The position numbers and the translations under genes are program-made. A stretch of DNA of 5,075 nt. Source: an uncultured Ruminococcus sp. (GTDB lineage Bacteria; Bacillota; Clostridia; Oscillospirales; Acutalibacteraceae). The first letter of the stretch is position 1, and every line of letters begins with the position of its first letter. Below, piece by piece: positions 1-5,075 of the stretch. Under the pieces are notes generated by a model, which had not been told where the DNA came from, did no database searches, and saw nothing but the letters and a program-made list of their open reading frames with translations. The stretch is taken from positions 1 to 5,075 of the forward strand of contig CADBRK010000229.1 of assembly GCA_902797065.1 (NCBI GenBank). The letters are read 5' to 3'.

Positions 1-867
1 AAGCACGAAGGCGTAAAGCTTGATCCGACATTTATCTTTGATATTCAGGTTAAGCGTCTGCACGAGTACAAGAGACAGCTGCTCAACGCATTCTCGATCA
101 TGGATATTTACTTCAAGCTCAAGAACGGCGAGCTTCCGAACTGGCAGCCGACAGCATTCATCTTCGGCGCAAAGGCAGCTCCGGGCTACGCAAGAGCTAA
201 GGCTATTATCAAGTACATCAACGACATCGGCAACCTCGTAAACAACGATCCCGATGTATGCGACAAGATCAAGGTTGTATTCGTACAGAACTACAACGTA
301 TCCTATGCAGAGAAGATCGTTACAGCAGCGGACATCTCCGAACAGATCTCCACGGCAGGTACTGAAGCTTCGGGTACGGGCAACATGAAGTTCATGCTCA
401 ACGGCGCAGTTACACTCGGTACATACGACGGCGCTAACGTTGAGATCGCTCAGGAAGCAGGCGAGGAGAACGAGTACATCTTCGGCGCAAGAGTTGAGAA
501 GATCGACGAGCTTAAGGCTAACGGTTCTTATTCGTCAAAAGCTATCTACGACAGCAACCCCGAGATCAAGAAGGTTATCGACACACTTATCGACGGTACT
601 TTCAGCGACGGCGGCAAACAGGGCGAAGGCAGCTTTGCGGAGCTTCACAGTTCGCTTGTAAGCGGCGCATCGTGGCATCATCCCGATCACTACTTCATAC
701 TCCTCGATCTCCCGTCATATGTTGAGGCTAAGATCAAGGTCAATGCAGACTATGCAGACAGAGAGACATTCGGCAGAAAGTGCCTTATGAACGTAGCTAA
801 CGCAGGTAAGTTCAGCTCCGACAGAACTATCCTCCAGTACGCTGAGGAACTGTGGAAAGTAAAGTAA
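1..867 (+). CDS. glgP: Glycogen/maltodextrin phosphorylase, C-terminal part (5' end outside window)
   Basis: This is the carboxy-terminal 288 residues of an alpha-glucan phosphorylase (GT35 family), the cytoplasmic PLP enzyme that releases glucose 1-phosphate from glycogen or maltodextrin. The reading frame is open from base 1, so the start lies upstream. Visible residues 17-29 (VKRLHEYKRQLLN) carry the phosphate-site residues R19 and K24. Residues 122-130 (EASGTGNMK) hold the PLP Schiff-base lysine K130. The R19-to-K130 distance of 111 matches R569-to-K680 of rabbit muscle phosphorylase as I remember it, so this stretch has no net indel. The FGAKAAPGY motif is also present. The end is near the family's usual C-terminus, so the gene looks complete on this side. 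Isoleucine codons are mostly ATC, suggesting high expression. An intrinsic terminator follows. The sequence cannot decide between glycogen and maltodextrin as substrate (glgP versus malP). Confidence 0.95.
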   Translation, partial: KHEGVKLDPTFIFDIQVKRLHEYKRQLLNAFSIMDIYFKLKNGELPNWQPTAFIFGAKAAPGYARAKAIIKYINDIGNLVNNDPDVCDKIKVVFVQNYNVSYAEKIVTAADISEQISTAGTEASGTGNMKFMLNGAVTLGTYDGANVEIAQEAGEENEYIFGARVEKIDELKANGSYSSKAIYDSNPEIKKVIDTLIDGTFSDGGKQGEGSFAELHSSLVSGASWHHPDHYFILLDLPSYVEAKIKVNADYADRETFGRKCLMNVANAGKFSSDRTILQYAEELWKVK

Positions 868-888
868 TTTACTCTGAATAGCACAATT

Positions 889-919
889 ATCCCCCCGTCA
901 TTATGGCAGGGGGATTTTT
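889..919 (+). terminator. Intrinsic terminator of the phosphorylase gene
   Basis: ATCCCCC (889-895) pairs with GGGGGAT (909-915) in a 7-bp stem with five G-C pairs around a 13-base loop, and the sequence runs directly into TTTTT (915-919). It begins 21 bases after the phosphorylase stop codon and separates that transcript from gpsA. Confidence 0.88.
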
Positions 920-951
920 ACAAACTTTTAACTTATAATACATATAAAGTT

Positions 952-980
952 TTGACTTTTATTCTGCATAATGGTATAAT
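952..980 (+). promoter_or_regulatory. Sigma-A promoter of gpsA with extended -10
   Basis: The -35 box TTGACT (952-957) and the -10 box TATAAT (975-980) are separated by 17 bases. TGG directly before the -10 box (972-974) gives the extended -10 element TGn. The predicted start point is about 986-988, leaving a leader of about 33 bases before the gpsA start codon. The match to consensus is five of six at -35 and six of six at -10. The start point has not been measured; it is inferred from spacing. Confidence 0.87.
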
Positions 981-998
981 CGTTTTAACGATATTATA
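975..998 (+). repeat. Inverted repeat over the gpsA -10 box and start point (possible operator)
   Basis: ATCGTT (979-984) and AACGAT (987-992) form a perfect 6-bp inverted repeat with a 2-base centre. The symmetry continues imperfectly outward: TATAAT (975-980) is the reverse complement of ATTATA (993-998), with a 2-base offset in the right arm. The left arm lies upstream of the predicted start point, so it would not be transcribed; if functional, this would be a DNA site for a repressor and not an RNA hairpin. The surrounding DNA is AT-rich, so part of the outer symmetry could be chance. Confidence 0.4.
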
Positions 999-1019
999 AA
1001 TAAACAGGAGATCAATAAT

Positions 1020-1976
1020 ATGAATATATCTGTATTAGGCTGCGGCCGCTGGGGCGCATTTATTGCATGGTATCTCAACAAGACAGGTCACAATGTGATG
1101 TCGTGGGGTCTTGCCGACGCTCCGCAGCTAATCGAACTTAAAGAAACACGAAACAACGGAATGCTTACGTTCCCCGAATCGCTCGAAATATCTTCCGACC
1201 TCGAAAAAGCAGTCGCACGCGCCGAGGTGATCGTTATATCGATAAGCTGCCAGGCGCTCAGATCGTTCCTTGCTGATGTAAAGAAGTACGACCTTACGGG
1301 CAAGAGCTTTGTTCTTTGCATGAAGGGAATCGAGGAGAGTACGGGCTGCCGACTTTCTCAGATCGTCAAAGACGTACTCGGCGATGTTCCCGTTGCCGTA
1401 TGGGTAGGTCCGGGACACCCGCAGAATTTTGTAAACGGCGTACCAAACTGCATGGTTATCGACAGCGACGACGAAGAGCTGAAGAAGAAGCTTGTAGGCG
1501 AGTTTTCAAGCGAGCTTATCAGATTTTATTTCGGTACAGATCTTATCGGCAGCGAAGTCGGTGCAGCCGCAAAGAACGTTATCGGTATCGCCGCAGGTAT
1601 GCTTGACGGCTACGGCTACGGCTGTTTGAAGGGCGCTTTGATGAGCAGAGGTACGCGTGAAGTCGGCAGACTGATAAAAGCTATGGGCGGCAATGAGCTT
1701 TCGGCGTACGGTCTGTGTCATCTGGGCGACTACGAAGCGACGCTGTTCTCTCAGTTCAGTCAGAACAGAATGTTCGGCGAGAAGTTTGTTAAGCACGAGC
1801 CGTATACAAAGCTTGCAGAGGGTGTCGCAACATGCAGAGCGCTGGTTGCGCTGTGCGAGAAATACGGCGTTGAAATGCCGATAGTTCAGGCTGTAAACGA
1901 CGTTATGGCCGGCAGAAAAGCTCCCGACGACGCGCTTTCGGGTCTGTTTCTGCGCAGTATCAAAAACGAGTTCTGA
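1020..1976 (+). CDS. gpsA: Glycerol-3-phosphate dehydrogenase, NAD(P)-dependent, divergent GpsA type
   Basis: The predicted 318-residue cytoplasmic enzyme reduces dihydroxyacetone phosphate to sn-glycerol 3-phosphate, the backbone for phospholipid synthesis. An N-terminal Rossmann fold starts with VLGCGRWG (5-12), the family's GxGxWG nucleotide-binding motif. K102 in CMKGIE and K185 in EVGAAAKNVIGIAAG fit the two conserved active-site lysines. The C-terminal helical domain keeps D237, T241, N249 and R250 in the family pattern GLxxLGDxxxT...NR. Two motifs differ from typical GpsA: GPGHPQNF (130-137) replaces the usual GPSFAxE-like segment, and CHLGDYEATLFS replaces AGLGDLxxTCTS. The length is slightly below the common 325-340. 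The start is supported by AGGAG at 1006-1010, nine bases before ATG. It has its own promoter. A related dehydrogenase with another substrate is possible, but retention of the lysine pair and the D/T/R set favours this call. Confidence 0.85.
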   Translation: MNISVLGCGRWGAFIAWYLNKTGHNVMSWGLADAPQLIELKETRNNGMLTFPESLEISSDLEKAVARAEVIVISISCQALRSFLADVKKYDLTGKSFVLCMKGIEESTGCRLSQIVKDVLGDVPVAVWVGPGHPQNFVNGVPNCMVIDSDDEELKKKLVGEFSSELIRFYFGTDLIGSEVGAAAKNVIGIAAGMLDGYGYGCLKGALMSRGTREVGRLIKAMGGNELSAYGLCHLGDYEATLFSQFSQNRMFGEKFVKHEPYTKLAEGVATCRALVALCEKYGVEMPIVQAVNDVMAGRKAPDDALSGLFLRSIKNEF

Positions 1977-1983
1977 TAAAGAT

Positions 1984-2012
1984 CAGCCGTCTGTTGCTTG
2001 GGCAGGCGGCTG
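1984..2012 (+). terminator. Hairpin after gpsA, weak terminator or attenuator
   Basis: CAGCCGTCTG (1984-1993) pairs with CAGGCGGCTG (2003-2012) over 10 bp with one G-U pair and a 9-base loop. It starts 7 bases after the gpsA stop codon. The following bases, TTGCTGATT, are a poor T-tract, so termination is likely partial and some gpsA transcripts may read into the kinase gene. An 8-base direct repeat, CTGTTGCT, occurs at 1991-1998 and 2010-2017 and overlaps the right side of each arm. Confidence 0.5.
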
Positions 2013-2034
2013 TTGCTGATTAACCGATTAAAAA

Positions 2035-2044
2035 AAGGCGGTGA
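2035..2044 (+). promoter_or_regulatory. Ribosome binding site that fixes the kinase start
   Basis: AAGGCGGTGA (2035-2044) differs by one base from the full Shine-Dalgarno sequence AAGGAGGTGA and lies 4 bases before ATG 2049. This decides the start at 2049 over an in-frame TTG at 1998, which sits in the loop of the preceding hairpin and would add 17 mostly basic and polar residues ahead of the first membrane helix. Confidence 0.8.
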
Positions 2045-2048
2045 CAGT

Positions 2049-3353
2049 ATGCTGCAGTTTGCGGTGTCCGTTATATTTTCGTTCACAGTCGGCGTGATAA
2101 TGTGCCTTGTGCTGTGGCTCAATACACGATTTACATTCAAAGAGTTTTTTATGATAATCTGCTTTGTGATGTTCAGTAATATCCTGTGGAACATTACAAG
2201 CGGTCAGTTTGCGGATATAACGCTGCTGGCGCTGATGGTTGTCTGGACGCTTCTGAGAGTATTGTTTTCGAGGAAGGGCGTTCTTGAAAAAACGCTTACT
2301 TTTGCAATGAGTACCATAATAATACTAAATTATTATATATACATTACTTTTATCGGATTAAGGTCCGAAGGCAGTACGCTGTCGACTATAATATACATGA
2401 GCGTTTATCTTTTTCTTATATCCGCTATCTTCTTTATTTTGTGGATACAGAAAATATCCTTCTTTAACAGCGCATGGGTAAAAGACTTTTTCCACCACGA
2501 AGATCAGAAGGTGCGCCATAACAGAACGATCATATTTATGTCGCTTATCGTGCTTACTTTTATAATCGTTCTCGGAATATATTTGTCTCTGGGCATTATC
2601 GAGGAGACGGAGAGGGCGGTATTTTACCTGGGTCTTGAGTTCTTCTTCTCGTTCACATATATTATCGTAAGCTTTGTAATGCTGAAAATCCTTGTCGAAT
2701 ATTCCATTCTTTCCGACGTGACCGAGCAGGAGAAGCAGCACCAGTCGGAGCTGGAGGCGTTTATCAAGATGATAAGGGCGCAGAGACATGATTTCAATCT
2801 TCATGTACATGCGATAAACGGTCTTATCGATGCAAAAAAGTATGACGAGTGCCGCGAATATGTCGCCAAGATGGTTGCAGAAACGGAGTACGTAAACGAG
2901 GTGCTGCCGATCTACGACACATCTATAAGCGCGATGATGTACGCATATCGTTCCGACGCGGAGAGCAAAGGCATACATATGTACTTTGATATTACAAATA
3001 ATCTCAAAGGTCTTGCGCCCGAGGCGTACGAGCTGAATCGTATTATCGGCAATCTGCTGCAGAATGCTATCGACGAAGTGAGTTCTTCAAAAGACAGAGA
3101 GTACGGTATTCATGTAAAGATATACAGCGAGGGTAAAAGCAGCGTCATAGATATTTCCAACAAGTTTTTCGGAGATATGAGCGAGCTGCCGCATTTCTTC
3201 GATTATAATTACTCGGGCAAGAACAAGCACGAGGGTCTGGGGCTTACTACCGTACAGCGTATTGCGGAGAGCTACAAGGGCGTTGCGTATGTCGAGACAG
3301 ACGAGGATATTATACACTTTATCGTAAGACTGCCGAAAAAGACATATAAATGA
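2049..3353 (+). CDS. Membrane sensor histidine kinase, AgrC/SpoOB-like class, no adjacent response regulator
   Basis: The 434-residue protein has an N-terminal membrane region of about seven hydrophobic helices (roughly 3-24, 30-50, 54-73, 83-103, 111-134, 160-182 and 190-216), then a charged, probably coiled-coil linker (217-245). The phosphoacceptor is H247 in RAQRHDFNLHVHAINGL, the RHD-type H-box of the SpoOB-like dimerisation domain used by AgrC/ComD and CitA-type kinases. The ATPase domain follows, with an N-box at 334-342 (GNLLQNAID; N335 and N339) and a G-box EGLGLTTV (395-402). A classical DxGxG box is not evident, as is common in the AgrC group. By family knowledge such kinases autophosphorylate and pass phosphate to a LytTR or similar regulator, often in response to peptides. 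No regulator and no convincing peptide precursor lies on either side, so the signal and target are unknown. No promoter was recognised in the 72 bases upstream. Confidence 0.9.
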   Translation: MLQFAVSVIFSFTVGVIMCLVLWLNTRFTFKEFFMIICFVMFSNILWNITSGQFADITLLALMVVWTLLRVLFSRKGVLEKTLTFAMSTIIILNYYIYITFIGLRSEGSTLSTIIYMSVYLFLISAIFFILWIQKISFFNSAWVKDFFHHEDQKVRHNRTIIFMSLIVLTFIIVLGIYLSLGIIEETERAVFYLGLEFFFSFTYIIVSFVMLKILVEYSILSDVTEQEKQHQSELEAFIKMIRAQRHDFNLHVHAINGLIDAKKYDECREYVAKMVAETEYVNEVLPIYDTSISAMMYAYRSDAESKGIHMYFDITNNLKGLAPEAYELNRIIGNLLQNAIDEVSSSKDREYGIHVKIYSEGKSSVIDISNKFFGDMSELPHFFDYNYSGKNKHEGLGLTTVQRIAESYKGVAYVETDEDIIHFIVRLPKKTYK

Positions 3354-3398
3354 TCATCATATTATGTACGGCGGCTGCAAAAAAATCAAAATCGGCTA

Positions 3399-3427
3399 TT
3401 GACAAAGACGTCGTCACAGTGTATAAT
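3399..3427 (+). promoter_or_regulatory. Consensus sigma-A promoter of ylxM-ffh
   Basis: TTGACA (3399-3404) and TATAAT (3422-3427) are both exact consensus hexamers with the optimal 17-base spacing. The predicted start point is about 3433-3435. It lies 45 bases after the kinase stop codon and gives a leader of about 50 bases ahead of ylxM. No intrinsic terminator was found between the kinase gene and this promoter, so kinase transcripts may also read through. Confidence 0.92.
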
Positions 3428-3432
3428 ATCAT

Positions 3433-3455
3433 CTGTAAAGTAAACAGCTTTACAG
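3433..3455 (+). repeat. Perfect 8-bp inverted repeat at the ylxM-ffh start point
   Basis: CTGTAAAG (3433-3440) and CTTTACAG (3448-3455) are exact reverse complements around a 7-base spacer, TAAACAG. The left arm begins 6 bases after the -10 box, so the mRNA would start within or next to the first base of this stem. It could be a 5'-terminal stem-loop that affects transcript stability, or a repressor operator at +1. It has no T-tract and lies upstream of the gene, so it is not a terminator. Confidence 0.7.
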
Positions 3456-3483
3456 CACCTGATGATCTGCGGGCGGTGAACCT

Positions 3484-3852
3484 ATGGAAAAAGACATGAA
3501 AATAGCTTATCTGTATGATTTCTATGGGGAGATACTCTCGGAAAAGCAGCAGCTTGTGTTCGAGATGTACTATAACGACGACTGTTCCTTAGGCGAGATA
3601 GCCGAACAGATAGGCATCAGCAGGCAGGGTGTGCGTGACTGTGTAAAAAGATGTGAAACGTCGCTTTCTCAGATGGAGCAGAAGCTAGGTCTTGCCGCAA
3701 GATTTGAGGAGATGACAGAGGATATAGATAGAATAAAGCGTTCGGCGGTCTTTGTGTTCGAAGAATTGGCGGATAGGGAAGGCTGTAACGAAATAAAGCA
3801 GAAGATAGACGATATAATAAAGACAGCCGACGTGTTAAGGAATAAATTCTGA
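3484..3852 (+). CDS. ylxM: YlxM family helix-turn-helix protein, SRP-associated
   Basis: This 122-residue protein belongs to the UPF0122/YlxM family, small cytoplasmic proteins nearly always encoded beside ffh in Firmicutes. In streptococci a YlxM protein has been reported to bind SRP components and modulate Ffh activity. Typical family features are the start YLYDFYGEILSEKQQ (9-23), the acidic YYNDD segment (29-33), and a sigma-70 region 4-like helix-turn-helix at about 35-58 with SLGEIAEQIGISRQGVRDCVKR. The C-terminal third is charged and probably helical. Length is normal for the family. ATG 3484 is preceded by GGCGGTGA (3472-3479) at good spacing; ATG 3496 is a weaker alternative. It forms an operon with ffh after an 18-base gap and is driven by the consensus promoter at 3399-3427. 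A direct transcriptional role for the helix-turn-helix is not established. Confidence 0.93.
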   Translation: MEKDMKIAYLYDFYGEILSEKQQLVFEMYYNDDCSLGEIAEQIGISRQGVRDCVKRCETSLSQMEQKLGLAARFEEMTEDIDRIKRSAVFVFEELADREGCNEIKQKIDDIIKTADVLRNKF

Positions 3853-3856
3853 CAAT

Positions 3857-3862
3857 AAGGAG
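3857..3862 (+). promoter_or_regulatory. Ribosome binding site for the GTG start of ffh
   Basis: AAGGAG (3857-3862) lies 8 bases before GTG 3871. An ATG at 3866 is only 3 bases away and out of frame, reading 11 codons to a TGA at 3899-3901. The spacing therefore supports GTG 3871, which begins the conserved Ffh N-terminus MAFEGLSEKL. Confidence 0.82.
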
Positions 3863-3870
3863 TGAATGCA

Positions 3871-5075
3871 GTGGCATTTGAGGGACTTTCCGAGAAGCTG
3901 AGCAATGCATTTAAAAAGCTTAAAAATAAGGGCAAACTTACCGAGAGCGACGTTAAAGAGGCTATGAGAGAGGTTCGCATGGCTTTGCTCGAAGCCGACG
4001 TAAACTACAAGGTTGCCAAGGATTTCACGGGTAAGATAACGGAACGTGCCGTAGGCGCAGATGTAATGGAGAGCCTTACTCCCGCGCAGATGGTAATTAA
4101 GATAGTAAACGAAGAGCTGACTCAGCTTATGGGCGGCGAAGAGGTTAGGCTCGATTTCCCGAGCAAGCCGCCGTGCATTATTATGATGTGCGGACTTCAG
4201 GGTTCCGGTAAAACGACCCACACGGGAAAGCTTGCGAAGATGCTCAAAAAGCAGAACCACAGACCGCTTGTCGTAGGCTGCGACATCTACAGACCCGCTG
4301 CTATCGAGCAGCTAAGAGTAGTTGCGTCTCAGGCAGGTGTACCGATATTCGAGCAGGGTACGCAGGACCCTGTAAAAACTGCGCAGCAGGCGATCAAGCA
4401 TGCAAGAGACTACGGCAACGATGTTGTTATTCTCGATACAGCAGGACGTCTCCATATAGACGAGGCGCTGATGGGCGAGCTTGAAAAGATAAAGAAAGCC
4501 GTTGAGCCGCAGGAGATACTGCTTGTTGTCGATTCGATGACAGGTCAGGACGCGGTAAATGTTGCGAAGTCGTTCAACGATCTTCTTGATATTACGGGCG
4601 TAGTGCTGACAAAGCTTGACGGCGATACAAGAGGCGGTGCGGCGCTGAGCGTAAAGGCTGTTACAGGCAAGCCTATCAAATACGCAGGTACGGGCGAGAA
4701 ACTCGACGATCTCGAGATATTTCACCCCGACAGAATGGCTTCGAGAATACTCGGCATGGGCGATATGCTCACACTTATCGAGGAAGCCGAAGAAAAGCTT
4801 GACAAGAAAAAAGCCGAGGAAATGGCGGAAAAGCTCACTAAGAGCCAGATGGACTTCAATGATCTTCTCGAGCAGTTTGCTCAGATCAAGAAGATGGGTC
4901 CGCTGAAGGGCATACTCTCAAAGCTCCCCGGAATGGAAAAACAGCTCCAGGACGTCGAGATAGACGACAGACAGATCGACAGGATAGAGGCGATCATTCT
5001 CTCAATGACGCCCGAGGAAAGAACAAAGCCGTCGGTCATCAATCCGTCAAGAAAGCGCAGGATAGCTGCAGGTTC
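3871..5075 (+). CDS. ffh: Signal recognition particle protein Ffh (SRP54), 3' end outside window
   Basis: Ffh is the SRP54-type GTPase that binds SRP RNA and hydrophobic signal sequences emerging from the ribosome and delivers the complex to the receptor FtsY at the membrane. The visible 401 codons cover the N domain (about 1-90, starting MAFEGLSEKLSNAFKKLK), the GTPase G domain and most of the M domain. The P-loop is GLQGSGKTTHTGKLA (108-122). DTAGR is at 189-193, TKLDGDTRGG at 247-256, and GTGEKLDDLEIFHPDRMASR at 273-292. The M domain has the methionine-rich segment around 310-360 and ends at NPSRKRRIAAG, the start of the SRP RNA-binding helix-turn-helix. The family is usually about 440-450 residues, so roughly 45 are missing. 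P-loop residue H117 sits where S or T is more usual. The gene follows ylxM by 18 bases and uses GTG as start. Confidence 0.98.
   Translation, partial: MAFEGLSEKLSNAFKKLKNKGKLTESDVKEAMREVRMALLEADVNYKVAKDFTGKITERAVGADVMESLTPAQMVIKIVNEELTQLMGGEEVRLDFPSKPPCIIMMCGLQGSGKTTHTGKLAKMLKKQNHRPLVVGCDIYRPAAIEQLRVVASQAGVPIFEQGTQDPVKTAQQAIKHARDYGNDVVILDTAGRLHIDEALMGELEKIKKAVEPQEILLVVDSMTGQDAVNVAKSFNDLLDITGVVLTKLDGDTRGGAALSVKAVTGKPIKYAGTGEKLDDLEIFHPDRMASRILGMGDMLTLIEEAEEKLDKKKAEEMAEKLTKSQMDFNDLLEQFAQIKKMGPLKGILSKLPGMEKQLQDVEIDDRQIDRIEAIILSMTPEERTKPSVINPSRKRRIAAG

Noticed and set aside
934..939. TATAAT as an alternative -10 box for gpsA
   Set aside because: No acceptable -35 box lies 16-18 bases upstream (the region is GGGATT from the terminator). 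The promoter at 952-980 is far better.
1998..2048. TTG 1998 as kinase start, adding 17 residues
   Set aside because: It lies in the loop of the post-gpsA hairpin and lacks a ribosome binding site, while ATG 2049 has a near-perfect one.
2358..2978. 206-residue antisense ORF inside the kinase gene
   Set aside because: It is the shadow of the sense gene; the translation shows no recognisable domain, has no convincing start signals, and the sense frame has clear kinase motifs.
3364..3402. 12-codon ORF MYGGCKKIKIGY just after the kinase gene, considered as a signal peptide for the AgrC-like kinase
   Set aside because: It has no ribosome binding site, no leader or AgrD-like features, and its stop codon falls in the -35 box of the ylxM promoter. 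It is more likely chance.
4216..4224. Ffh P-loop residue H117 as a sign of a broken GTPase
   Set aside because: The lysine and following threonines of the P-loop (K114, T115, T116) are intact, and this position is S or T or other in the family, so it is probably tolerated variation.
3835..4260. Antisense ORF of 141 residues opposite the ffh N-terminus
   Set aside because: It overlaps the well-conserved Ffh coding frame and has no ribosome binding site or family resemblance.

Overview
The window looks like a chromosomal segment from a Gram-positive anaerobe of the Clostridia, probably the Ruminococcus / Oscillospiraceae type. The basis is the ylxM-ffh pair, strong purine-rich ribosome binding sites, near-consensus sigma-A promoters, moderate GC with AT-rich gaps, and a divergent GpsA of a type I associate with Clostridia. 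This placement is inference; there is no rRNA or other decisive marker. All genes lie on the + strand. I see no mobile element, CRISPR array, tRNA or rRNA.

Layout: (1) 1-867, the last 288 codons of a glycogen/maltodextrin phosphorylase with its PLP-binding lysine and phosphate-site residues intact, closed by a clear intrinsic terminator (889-919). (2) A 152-base gap with a sigma-A promoter (952-980) that has an extended -10 and an inverted repeat over the start point, driving (3) a divergent gpsA-type glycerol-3-phosphate dehydrogenase (1020-1976). (4) A 72-base gap holding a strong hairpin with a poor T-tract. (5) 2049-3353, a seven-helix membrane histidine kinase of the AgrC/SpoOB-like class with no response regulator next to it. 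(6) A 130-base gap with an exact consensus promoter (TTGACA-17-TATAAT) whose predicted start point coincides with a perfect 8-bp inverted repeat. (7) ylxM (3484-3852) and, 18 bases later, ffh (3871 to the window end, unfinished), the protein-targeting SRP pair.

The genes fall into separate functional units: carbohydrate storage breakdown, supply of glycerol 3-phosphate for phospholipid synthesis, an orphan sensor kinase, and co-translational membrane protein targeting. Only ylxM-ffh is a convincing two-gene operon. gpsA and the kinase may be partly co-transcribed through a leaky hairpin.

I did not find a clearly new biological system. The points most worth a second look are the unpartnered AgrC-like kinase, the stem-loop or operator at the ylxM-ffh start point, the palindrome on the gpsA promoter, and the changed motifs in the GpsA homologue.
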